From: an uncultured Parvularculaceae bacterium | Lineage (GTDB): Bacteria; Pseudomonadota; Alphaproteobacteria; Caulobacterales; Parvularculaceae | NCBI GenBank assembly: GCA_947259815.1 | Contig: CAMYNO010000166.1 | Span: forward strand, 1-5,405 | DNA length: 5,405 bases | Direction of reading: 5' to 3' | In this document: in pieces, positions 1 to 5,002 of the stretch | Numbering within the stretch: position 1 is the first letter of the stretch | Layout of the letters: every line of letters starts with the position of its first letter | Notes under the pieces: model-generated | What the model was told of the DNA's origin: nothing | What the model saw: only the letters and a program-made list of their open reading frames with translations | Database searches by the model: none | Made by a program: the position numbers and the translations under genes

Positions 1-1
1 C

Positions 2-439
2 CACAAACTCGCTTTCATGGATGAGATGTCGGACTGGTTCTCAGAGCTGGGCCCGCGCGCAAAAGCGGTCGTCGTCGGGGACTTGAATGTCGCCCCGCGC
101 GAGCATGATGTCTGGTCGCACAAACAGCTTTTGAAAGTCGTCTCACACACTCCGGTCGAAGTTGAAAAGCTTGGGCGCGTTATCGACTCGCACGGTTTTG
201 TCGATGTCGCGCGCGAGATCGTTCCGGAACCGGAAAAGCTTTTTACCTGGTGGTCCTATCGCGCGCGCGACTGGAAAGCGTCAAATCGCGGACGGCGTCT
301 CGACCACATCTGGGTCAGTCCTGCCTTAAAGAAAGCGGCGCTCGCCGGCGGCGCCGGTGCGTTCGCCATCCATGAAGATGCGCGCGGCTGGGAACGGCCG
401 TCTGACCATGCGCCGGTGACGTTGAAACTAGCCCTTTAG
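2..439 (+). CDS. xthA: Exodeoxyribonuclease III, C-terminal part (cut by left edge)
   Basis: This is the 3' end of an exonuclease III / AP endonuclease gene; the frame is open to the left edge (HKLAF precedes the first internal Met), leaving 145 residues of a family usually near 260. The enzyme cleaves DNA 5' to abasic sites and degrades duplex DNA 3' to 5' in base excision repair, using a metal ion. Catalytic motifs of the endonuclease/exonuclease/phosphatase fold are visible in order: GDLNVAP (Asp27 and Asn29 of the fragment), FTWWSYRARDW (from residue 81), RRLDHIWVSP (Asp101) and PSDHAPV (Asp135-His136). The Glu-containing N-terminal half lies outside the window. The TAG stop overlaps the ribosome binding site of the next gene, so the two are probably co-transcribed. 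Assignment to the XthA family is firm. Which paralogue it is cannot be decided from this fragment. Confidence 0.95.
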   Translation, partial: HKLAFMDEMSDWFSELGPRAKAVVVGDLNVAPREHDVWSHKQLLKVVSHTPVEVEKLGRVIDSHGFVDVAREIVPEPEKLFTWWSYRARDWKASNRGRRLDHIWVSPALKKAALAGGAGAFAIHEDARGWERPSDHAPVTLKLAL

Positions 440-444
440 GAGGT
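438..444 (+). promoter_or_regulatory. Ribosome binding site overlapping the xthA stop codon
   Basis: The sequence AGGAGGT is a near-perfect Shine-Dalgarno match, 7 bases before the ATG of the DUF2165-type gene. Its first bases are the end of the TAG stop of the exonuclease gene. A ribosome ending on xthA therefore covers this site, which suggests translational coupling. Confidence 0.75.
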
Positions 445-450
445 CCCGAG

Positions 451-939
451 ATGGTCCGTCTGGTGAAGATTTTCTTGATCGCGCTGGTGGCGCTGTGGGG
501 CCTTATTGGCGCCGCCGGCAATTTCGCGCACCTTGATGCAGCATATAAGGCAGTGGAGAGTGTCACGCTCATGCCGACCTTTCCGGCTGACGCCGCCCCG
601 CCGTGGCGAACCGACAACCCGGTTGTGGTATGGCTTGGCGTTGCGCTTATCGTTGTGGGCAAAATCGCCGCGGGCGCCTTTTGCGCATACGGGGCGGTCT
701 TGATGGTAAAAGCGCGTCGCGCCGACAGCGCGGCGTTTCAACTGGCCAAGCGATTTGCGCTGGTTGGCTGCGCTTTTGCTGTGGCGATGCTTTTCGGCGG
801 ATTTACCGTCATCGGCGAAACGCTATACGCTATGTTCCGCTATCCGGAGCATGTTCAGGCCGCCGCCGGGGCCTTCCGGTATGGCGGGTTTATCGCCCTG
901 ATTATGATTTTCGTCGGCCAGACAGACGGGAACGATTGA
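451..939 (+). CDS. DUF2165-type small integral membrane protein
   Basis: The product has 162 residues and matches my recollection of the DUF2165 family, whose biochemical function is not known. Four hydrophobic segments are visible at about residues 4-24, 57-86, 100-122 and 140-156. Family-like features are the N-terminal RLVKIFLIALVAL stretch, a conserved-looking loop with MPTFP near residue 41, a WR at 52-53, a basic loop (KARRAD, residues 87-92) and a C-terminal AFRYGGFIALIMIFV. The basic loop probably faces the cytoplasm. There are no obvious catalytic motifs. The ATG start is supported by AGGAGGT 7 bases upstream. The gene begins 11 bases after the xthA stop and ends 8 bases from the stop of the converging aminotransferase gene, with no hairpin between them. 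Membrane location is clear; family naming is from pattern memory and should be tested with a profile search. Confidence 0.85.
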   Translation: MVRLVKIFLIALVALWGLIGAAGNFAHLDAAYKAVESVTLMPTFPADAAPPWRTDNPVVVWLGVALIVVGKIAAGAFCAYGAVLMVKARRADSAAFQLAKRFALVGCAFAVAMLFGGFTVIGETLYAMFRYPEHVQAAAGAFRYGGFIALIMIFVGQTDGND

Positions 940-947
940 TCGTTCAC

Positions 948-2057
948 TCAAACATGACGCGTGAGGACGTCGGTCAAGGCATCGACATCTTCTTCATCAT
1001 TGTAAAGATGTATTGAAATCCTGACGGCGCCTTTGCGGGTGTCGTGGGCGACGCCGGCTTCTGCAAGATCGCGAGCCGCCGCATCGTAGTCTCGCACGGC
1101 GATCAAGGCGGCTGAGCCTCGATGCCCGGTGAGGGTCGTTGATAAGAACGCCGATGACGGCAGACCGGCAATCAGCCGGTCCAACAGCGCCTGATTATAG
1201 GCGTATATCGCATCCACCCCGCGCCCTGCGAGAATTTCATGTGCGGCGCAGGCGCCGGCGAGTGGCGCGATGGACGCTGTGCCACCAGCGAAACGCGCGG
1301 CCCCTTCGGCGTATTCAAAGTGGTGAATGTCGAACTCGAACGGGTTTGCATGGGAAAACCAACCCACATCAAGCGGCGCGGTGCGCGCGGCTGCGTCCGC
1401 ATTCGCCCAAAGCCACGCGGCGCCGGTTCCGCCGCACAAATATTTAAGCGATGTTCCCACCGCGAAATCGCATCCCCATTCGTTCAGCCGGACGGGGATT
1501 GCGCCCGCGGCCTGGGCTGCATCAATCAGGGTGAAAACCCCGCGCTCTCTTGCGCGCCGGCAAATTTCCGCACACGGCGCAAGCACGGATGTATTGGAGT
1601 AAACTTGCGTTGCGACGACAAGCTGAACGTCGTCGTGAAACGCCGGCGCCCAGGCGTCAGGGTCCGCGAGGCGTTCGCCGCCCGGGAGAAAGACAAGTTC
1701 GTATCCCATGCGCCGCCCTTGCGCGAGTGCGAACCCGACCGTGGGAAAGTCGTCTTCCGTCAATACAATTTTTGTGCGGCGCGCTCTTTCGGGCAATGAA
1801 AACAATATATGAGAAATGCCGGCCGATACATTTGGCTGCGGGCACATGTCTGCGGCGTGTGCGCCGACAATGCCTGCGAGTCCGGCCTTGAACCGGTCCA
1901 TTGTTTGGAACCACGGCGTCCAGACTTCAAATCCGTCCGTACGCCAAGGACTGGCGAAACCATGACTGACCGCCGCCTCCCAGCTTTTGGGTTGGGCGCC
2001 AACCGAATGGGAAAGGAAATAGTGCTTTCCCGGCAGGTGAAATCGTTCGCGATCCAC
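948..2057 (-). CDS. Kynureninase-like class V aminotransferase-fold PLP enzyme
   Basis: The product is a 369-residue PLP-dependent enzyme of fold type I, class V group. The cofactor region is plain: DAAQAAGAIPV (Asp179 and Gln182, contacting the pyridine ring) followed by GTSLKYLCGG with Lys205 as the probable Schiff-base lysine. Kynureninase-like marks are the LNEWGCDFAVG segment before the lysine, VGWFSHANPFEFD at 231-243 and RFAGGT at 255-260. RKGAVRISIHLYN at 341-353 is the usual class V C-terminal segment. The N-terminal FLSHSVGAQP stands where kynureninases carry a YLDGNSLG-type motif, and the chain is shorter than typical kynureninases of about 400-plus residues, so the substrate may not be kynurenine. 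No other tryptophan-degradation gene is present. The start is GTG; the in-frame codon two positions earlier is the TAA of uspA, so no longer start is possible. A weak GGGG lies 6 bases upstream. It is probably co-transcribed with uspA. Confidence 0.92.
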   Translation of the reverse strand: MDRERFHLPGKHYFLSHSVGAQPKSWEAAVSHGFASPWRTDGFEVWTPWFQTMDRFKAGLAGIVGAHAADMCPQPNVSAGISHILFSLPERARRTKIVLTEDDFPTVGFALAQGRRMGYELVFLPGGERLADPDAWAPAFHDDVQLVVATQVYSNTSVLAPCAEICRRARERGVFTLIDAAQAAGAIPVRLNEWGCDFAVGTSLKYLCGGTGAAWLWANADAAARTAPLDVGWFSHANPFEFDIHHFEYAEGAARFAGGTASIAPLAGACAAHEILAGRGVDAIYAYNQALLDRLIAGLPSSAFLSTTLTGHRGSAALIAVRDYDAAARDLAEAGVAHDTRKGAVRISIHLYNDEEDVDALTDVLTRHV

Positions 2058-2060
2058 AGC

Positions 2061-2561
2061 TTACCCCGCCAGACGGCGCAGCTCGTCGCGGCTTGCCGAG
2101 CCCGGAACAATAACGACGGGGATAGGGCGCGCGGCGAGATAAGCGGGATCTTTCGCTATTGCGGAAACCAGCGGGCCGGGTCCGCTCGACTCCGTTGAGG
2201 CGCCAAGAAAAACGAATGCGATATTGGTGTCTTTATTGATCAGCTTGCGAATCTCCTCCGCTGTGTCCCCCTCGCGCATGACCATCTCCGGGTCTTCGCC
2301 GGATTGCGCTTTCACCTCGGCCGCGAATTCATGCAGCAGGGTTTGCGCCGTCTCCTGCGTTTCTGCGCGCATGGTTTCAGCAACGCTGGCCCAATGGCCG
2401 AATTCCGGCGGCTCCATCACATGAAGAAGCGTGACAATAGCGTTTGAATTGCGCGCGCGACGGCCCGCGAAAAACGCTGCGCGGCGCGCTTCGTCGCAGT
2501 CGGATGCAACGACCAGAAATTTGATGCGCGCCGTCGGCGAATCGGTTGTGGTTTCAGACAT
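2061..2561 (-). CDS. Universal stress protein, UspA family
   Basis: This is a single-domain universal stress protein of 166 residues, a cytoplasmic alpha/beta nucleotide-binding fold tied to stress survival; the partner or ligand of this copy is unknown. The first strand is IKFLVVASD (13-21), then ARRAAFFAGRRA helix, IVTLLHVMEPPEFGHW (42-57), a VMREGDTAEEI segment (94-104), AFVFLGAS (115-122), GPGPLVS (127-133) and a last strand PIPVVIVPG (146-154). The usual ATP motif G-x2-G-x9-G-[ST] is not kept exactly: Gly120 is followed by A-S-T, and the downstream glycines are in GPGPLVS, so nucleotide binding is not assured. This arrangement matches UspA proteins common in alphaproteobacteria. The ATG start fits the family N-terminus although no good Shine-Dalgarno is visible. 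It is the first gene of a unit with the kynureninase-like enzyme and lies downstream of the marR terminator. Confidence 0.94.
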   Translation of the reverse strand: MSETTTDSPTARIKFLVVASDCDEARRAAFFAGRRARNSNAIVTLLHVMEPPEFGHWASVAETMRAETQETAQTLLHEFAAEVKAQSGEDPEMVMREGDTAEEIRKLINKDTNIAFVFLGASTESSGPGPLVSAIAKDPAYLAARPIPVVIVPGSASRDELRRLAG

Positions 2562-2718
2562 AACGCCCGGACAATGCCCCGAAACACCCGCCGGCGTCCA
2601 CTTTCCTGCCGTGGCGCATTGGTGGTGACCGCTGCGACCGGCGTAAAGCGCAAAATCTCGGTTTTTTCGTCGCGGCCCATTGCTGCTGGCGGGTCGCTAA
2701 AGACAGTCGGTGAAACGA

Positions 2719-2747
2719 AAAACGCCGCCGGAAACCGGCGGCGTTTT
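2719..2747 (-). terminator. Rho-independent terminator of the marR gene
   Basis: A perfect 13-bp inverted repeat (2719-2731 with 2735-2747) of mostly G/C pairs closes a 3-base loop. Read on the - strand, the hairpin ends in a run of five T (2722-2718). It begins 30 bases after the stop of the MarR gene and precedes uspA, so it separates marR from the uspA unit. The + strand also ends in four T, so it could work in both directions, although no + strand gene feeds into it. Confidence 0.88.
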
Positions 2748-2776
2748 CGATCGAGTCATTTGGCCTACATGCGCGA

Positions 2777-3328
2777 TTAACGACGCTTTGTGCGGCGCTT
2801 GGCTTTTTTCTTGGTGGTTTTGCGCTTGGCGGCGGTTTTGCGTTTTGTCGCTTTTTTCTTCGTCGCTTTACGCTTGACCGGCGCAGCCGCAGCCTGATCC
2901 ATTTTGTCGAGCGCTTCGGCGTAGGCGGTCAGCGCTTTCATAAAGGCGGTTTGCTGGGTCTTGGGCAGAACAGCCAGAACGGCGGTGTCGGACTTGTTCA
3001 CCTTCGACTCAGCGCCTTTGAGCATGCGGCGACCGGCGGCGGTGATGGATACGGCATTCGCACGCGCATCTTCCTTGGTGCGCTTGCGAGAAAGAAGACC
3101 CTTTTTCATCATGCGGGCGATCATGTCGGCAAGTGTCGAACGGTCGATACCCGTATGGTGGACGAGGTCGGTCTGGCTGAGGCCCTCATTTTGTGCAACG
3201 ACGTGAAGGACTTCGAATTGACGCGGCGTCGGGCCGCTTGATCCGACGTCTTTCGAATATAAATCGTGCGCATATTGCTGGGCGCGCCGCAGCAGGTGAC
3301 CGGGCGACTTTTTCAGCGAGTAAGCCAT
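2777..3328 (-). CDS. MarR-family regulator with Lys/Arg-rich histone-like tail
   Basis: The product has 183 residues in two parts. Residues about 10-145 form a MarR-type winged helix-turn-helix protein, normally a dimeric DNA-binding repressor. TPRQFEVLHVVAQNEGLSQTDLV (34-56) leads to the recognition helix IDRSTLADMIARMMKKGLL (61-79) and the wing RKRTKEDARANAVSIT (81-96), then a C-terminal dimerisation helix. Residues 151-183 are a low-complexity tail with 21 of 33 residues Lys or Arg, spaced by Ala and Thr (KKKATKRKTAAKRK), like histone H1-type tails of bacterial nucleoid proteins; it should bind DNA non-specifically. There is no cysteine, so thiol sensing of the OhrR type is excluded. The ATG start has GGAG 8 bases upstream. 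The gene is monocistronic, closed by a strong terminator, and diverges from the NUDIX gene. Its ligand and targets are unknown; autoregulation is an inference. Confidence 0.94.
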   Translation of the reverse strand: MAYSLKKSPGHLLRRAQQYAHDLYSKDVGSSGPTPRQFEVLHVVAQNEGLSQTDLVHHTGIDRSTLADMIARMMKKGLLSRKRTKEDARANAVSITAAGRRMLKGAESKVNKSDTAVLAVLPKTQQTAFMKALTAYAEALDKMDQAAAAPVKRKATKKKATKRKTAAKRKTTKKKAKRRTKRR

Positions 3329-3334
3329 GTAATT

Positions 3335-3340
3335 ATCTCC
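3335..3340 (-). promoter_or_regulatory. Ribosome binding site of marR
   Basis: GGAGAT on the - strand places a Shine-Dalgarno core GGAG 8 bases before the ATG at 3328. It supports that start for the regulator. Confidence 0.7.
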
Positions 3341-3377
3341 GTATAGGGCATTGAATAGTCGAAATCGCAGAATGCCG

Positions 3378-3415
3378 TGTACATATTATCCGCGCGCCGC
3401 GCAACTATGTTTACA
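3378..3415 (-). promoter_or_regulatory. Candidate operator, imperfect palindrome in marR leader
   Basis: The outer elements TGTACATA (3378-3385) and TATGTTTACA (3406-3415) are inverted relative to each other with a two-base indel. Between them lies an exact odd palindrome GCGCG-C-CGCGC centred on 3397. The element covers the -10 box and the expected transcription start of the candidate marR promoter, as expected for a self-repressing MarR protein. Function is inferred from position and symmetry only. Confidence 0.3.
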
Positions 3416-3432
3416 GCAATTTATGATCACAA
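3404..3432 (-). promoter_or_regulatory. Candidate sigma-70 type promoter for marR
   Basis: On the - strand a TTGTGA (-35, four of six consensus bases; 3427-3432) and CATAGT (-10, four of six; 3404-3409) are 17 bases apart. Initiation would fall near 3397, giving a leader of about 70 bases before the marR ATG. Both boxes are moderate, so this is a candidate only. I found no convincing -10/-35 pair for the divergent NUDIX gene; a TTGACC at 3458-3463 lacks a good partner. Confidence 0.35.
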
Positions 3433-3578
3433 TGCATGTTTATTTAGGGCAAGGTCGTTGACCTGAGACGCCAAGGTTTGGTTACGGCGCTTTAATGACG
3501 AATTACAGACAATTCCAAGGCAGCAGCGCTATTGCCGGAAGATACGCTTTGGTCGGATGAAAATACCAGTTCATGGGG

Positions 3579-3587
3579 AAGGTGAGG
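3579..3587 (+). promoter_or_regulatory. Ribosome binding site favouring the downstream NUDIX start
   Basis: AAGGTGAGG ends 5 bases before the ATG at 3593. The earlier in-frame ATG at 3557 has only a poor GGTCGG in front of it. This decides for the shorter, 177-residue NUDIX protein. Confidence 0.55.
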
Positions 3588-3592
3588 TATCC

Positions 3593-4126
3593 ATGGCCGA
3601 GAAGACATTTGAAGAGCCGTTATTTCGAACGAAGGTTCCCGTTGGTGACGATCGCGAACGCTCGGTATGCGTCCGGTGCGAATTTGTCGACTACGAGAAC
3701 CCGAAGATTGTCGTTGGATCGGTTGCCCTGTGGAAAGATAAAATTCTCCTTTGTCGGCGGGCCATTGAACCGCGCAAGGGGTTCTGGACGCTGCCTGCCG
3801 GGTATCTCGAAACAGGAGAGTCGGCCGAAGACGGCGCTCGCCGTGAGGCGTGGGAGGAGGCGCGAGCGCGCTTAACGCTGGACAGGTTTTTGGCGATTTA
3901 TTCCGTGCCGCGCATTTCGCAGGTGCAATTGATGTATCGCGCCCGCCTTGAAACCGATGAGATTGCCGCCGGACCAGAAAGCGAGGCGGTGGCGTTATAT
4001 TCGTGGGATGCGATCCCGTGGGCCGATCTGGCGTTTCCCACGGTCGGCTGGGCGCTCAGGCATTGGCGCGAAACGCGCGATAGCGCCGATTTCCCGCCAT
4101 TCTCCAATCCCGTGGAGGGGCTTTAG
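3593..4126 (+). CDS. NUDIX hydrolase with partial zinc-ribbon N-terminus
   Basis: This is a NUDIX hydrolase, an enzyme that splits nucleoside diphosphates linked to another group (NDP-sugars, ADP-ribose, dinucleotides) using Mg or Mn; the substrate here is unknown. The Nudix box G-x5-E-x7-R-E-A-x-E-E is present (numbering from the alternative ATG at 3557, which adds 12 residues: Gly82, Glu88, Arg96, Glu97, Glu100, Glu101). The box ends in A-R-A instead of x-G-U, so the final glycine is Arg. Before it, VPVGDDRERSVCVRCEF keeps one CxxC pair (Cys38, Cys41) of the zinc-ribbon seen in related NUDIX proteins; the first pair is missing. PKIVVG, EPRKGFWTLPAG and SVPRISQVQL are marks of this subgroup. 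I prefer the start MAEKTFEEP at 3593 for its better ribosome binding site, giving 177 residues. The gene is probably transcribed alone and runs into a palindrome-filled gap facing yciB. Confidence 0.93.
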   Translation: MAEKTFEEPLFRTKVPVGDDRERSVCVRCEFVDYENPKIVVGSVALWKDKILLCRRAIEPRKGFWTLPAGYLETGESAEDGARREAWEEARARLTLDRFLAIYSVPRISQVQLMYRARLETDEIAAGPESEAVALYSWDAIPWADLAFPTVGWALRHWRETRDSADFPPFSNPVEGL

Positions 4127-4129
4127 GCT

Positions 4130-4185
4130 TAGAGCGTTTTGAAGGAAAAGTGGTTCACCGGTTTTCCGTCTCAAAACGCGCGCTA
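4130..4185. repeat. Palindromic module 1 (REP/RIME-like intergenic element)
   Basis: The left arm TAGAGCGTTTTGA (4130-4142) faces TCAAAACGC at 4171-4179, giving 9 exact pairs, followed by GCG and CTA so that the outer TAG/CTA also pair with a two-base bulge. An inner GGAAAA (4144-4149) and TTTTCC (4162-4167) extend the fold, and the apex holds GGTTCACCGG. From memory it resembles short palindromic elements dispersed in alphaproteobacterial intergenic DNA, with their typical GTGG-ACCGGTTTTCC core. It begins 4 bases after the NUDIX stop. A T-tract is lacking, so it is not a standard terminator, though it may still protect or end the convergent transcripts. Confidence 0.75.
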
Positions 4186-4192
4186 CCGAATC

Positions 4193-4233
4193 TAGAGCAT
4201 CCTGATGATTCACCGAAACGTCAGGATGCTCTA
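4193..4233. repeat. Palindromic module 2, overlapping the yciB stop codon
   Basis: The arms TAGAGCATCCTGA (4193-4205) and TCAGGATGCTCTA (4221-4233) pair perfectly over 13 bp around a 15-base loop containing TTCACCG, the same heptamer found at the apex of module 1. The arm matches that of module 1 at 10 of 13 positions, and the differences are matched by changes in the opposite arm. The last three bases serve as the TAG stop of yciB on the - strand. No T-tract follows on either strand. A 7-base spacer separates the two modules. Confidence 0.8.
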
Positions 4234-4971
4234 ACCGTCTCCGCCCGGTTCATCGCTCATATTCTTTGCGATCAGCGGCGCCTGGGTCGCTGTGAAGACG
4301 AGGCTTAAAATGGTGAAACCAAAGGCTTTTAATTTTACCCAGTCGCCTTCGCCGGCGCAGCGTACTGTTTCAACGCCGCATTCGCCAAGCAGCCAGCCCC
4401 AGGCGCCGGCATTGGCCGCGAGTGCGGGTTCTGGCGGACAATCCTTGGTGAGCCAGCGCCATGCGATCTCATTGAGGATCGCGAGCGACATAAAGAAGAT
4501 CGCATAGCGGGTCGTCAGTGTGCGCCATACGCCGTCCGGTAAGTGCAGGGCGCCGTCAAAAACGATTTTCAGAAAATTGCGCTGTGTCATCAACCCGGCA
4601 AACAGGGTTCCGCCGAAGAGGAGGTAAACGATCGTTGGCTTCATGTAGAAAAAGGTCTTGTTCTGCAGCACTAGCGTCAGTGTGCCGAGGACGCCGATGA
4701 TAACGCCGCTCACCAGCAACATCGGCGCGATCCGTTTCTCCTTCCAGACACTATATGCAAAAGCGAGCGCGAATGCCGGCATAAAGGCGGCGACGGCAAG
4801 ATACATCTCCGCCCCTTCACGCAGGCACCACTCTGCGCCCGCCATATCGCCCGCAAGGCCCACGAGGCGACGCCCGAAAAAGTAAGCGGCCATAAAAACC
4901 AGTAGCGGGGCGAAATCGACGGCGAATTTTGCCCGCCCGGTCAGTCGTTTTGGAGAGGCCGCATCTGTCAC
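4231..4971 (-). CDS. yciB: Inner membrane septation protein A family (YciB/IspZ)
   Basis: This is a polytopic inner-membrane protein of the YciB/IspZ family, linked in enterobacteria to cell division and envelope integrity; its biochemical activity is not settled. About six hydrophobic segments are visible (roughly 15-33, 55-75, 81-102, 112-128, 155-173, 214-234). Family marks are FAVDFAPLLVFMAAYF near the N-terminus, LTLVLQNKTFFYMKPTIVYLLFGG (98-121), AILNEIAWR (164-172), WVKLKAFG (211-218) and LVFTATQAPLI at the end. At 246 residues it is longer than the roughly 180 of E. coli YciB. Much of the extra length is an insertion of about 30-37 residues (174-210) between NEIAWR and WVKLK, with Cys178, Cys198 and Cys205. 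The start is GTG with AAGGA 10 bases upstream. It begins 31 bases after the ftsY stop, so the two are probably co-transcribed. Its stop codon is formed by palindromic module 2. Confidence 0.93.
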   Translation of the reverse strand: MTDAASPKRLTGRAKFAVDFAPLLVFMAAYFFGRRLVGLAGDMAGAEWCLREGAEMYLAVAAFMPAFALAFAYSVWKEKRIAPMLLVSGVIIGVLGTLTLVLQNKTFFYMKPTIVYLLFGGTLFAGLMTQRNFLKIVFDGALHLPDGVWRTLTTRYAIFFMSLAILNEIAWRWLTKDCPPEPALAANAGAWGWLLGECGVETVRCAGEGDWVKLKAFGFTILSLVFTATQAPLIAKNMSDEPGGDG

Positions 4972-5002
4972 AAGCGTCGTGTCCTTTTATTCTGTGGAAG
5001 TA

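Noticed and set aside
315..741. Two - strand frames opposite the xthA end and the DUF2165-type gene
   Set aside because: They are shadows of supported genes, with Arg/His-rich composition and no recognisable motif.
1239..1799. 186-codon + strand frame opposite the kynureninase-like gene
   Set aside because: It is antisense to a well-supported enzyme gene, rich in Arg, Cys and Gly as expected of a GC-rich shadow frame, and shows no domain.
2417..2680. Open frame on the - strand of 87 codons starting MGRDEKTEILRF, upstream of and overlapping uspA
   Set aside because: It has no ribosome binding site, runs 145 bases into uspA in another frame, and its downstream part is a run of Arg and other shadow-type residues. 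The 157 bases between the marR terminator and uspA are better taken as the uspA leader and promoter region, where I see no clear -35/-10 pair.
3416..3435. CRP/FNR-type site around TGATCA
   Set aside because: Only the central TGATCA is symmetric; the flanks do not give the paired TGTGA/TCACA or TTGAT/ATCAA half-sites.
3408..3467. Short + strand frame of 19 codons (MFTAIYDHNA...) in the marR/NUDIX gap
   Set aside because: No ribosome binding site precedes it and it lies over the marR promoter candidate; random occurrence is likely.
4130..4233. Intrinsic terminators between NUDIX and yciB
   Set aside because: The stems are strong, but neither is followed by a T-run on either strand, so I list them as palindromic repeats rather than terminators.
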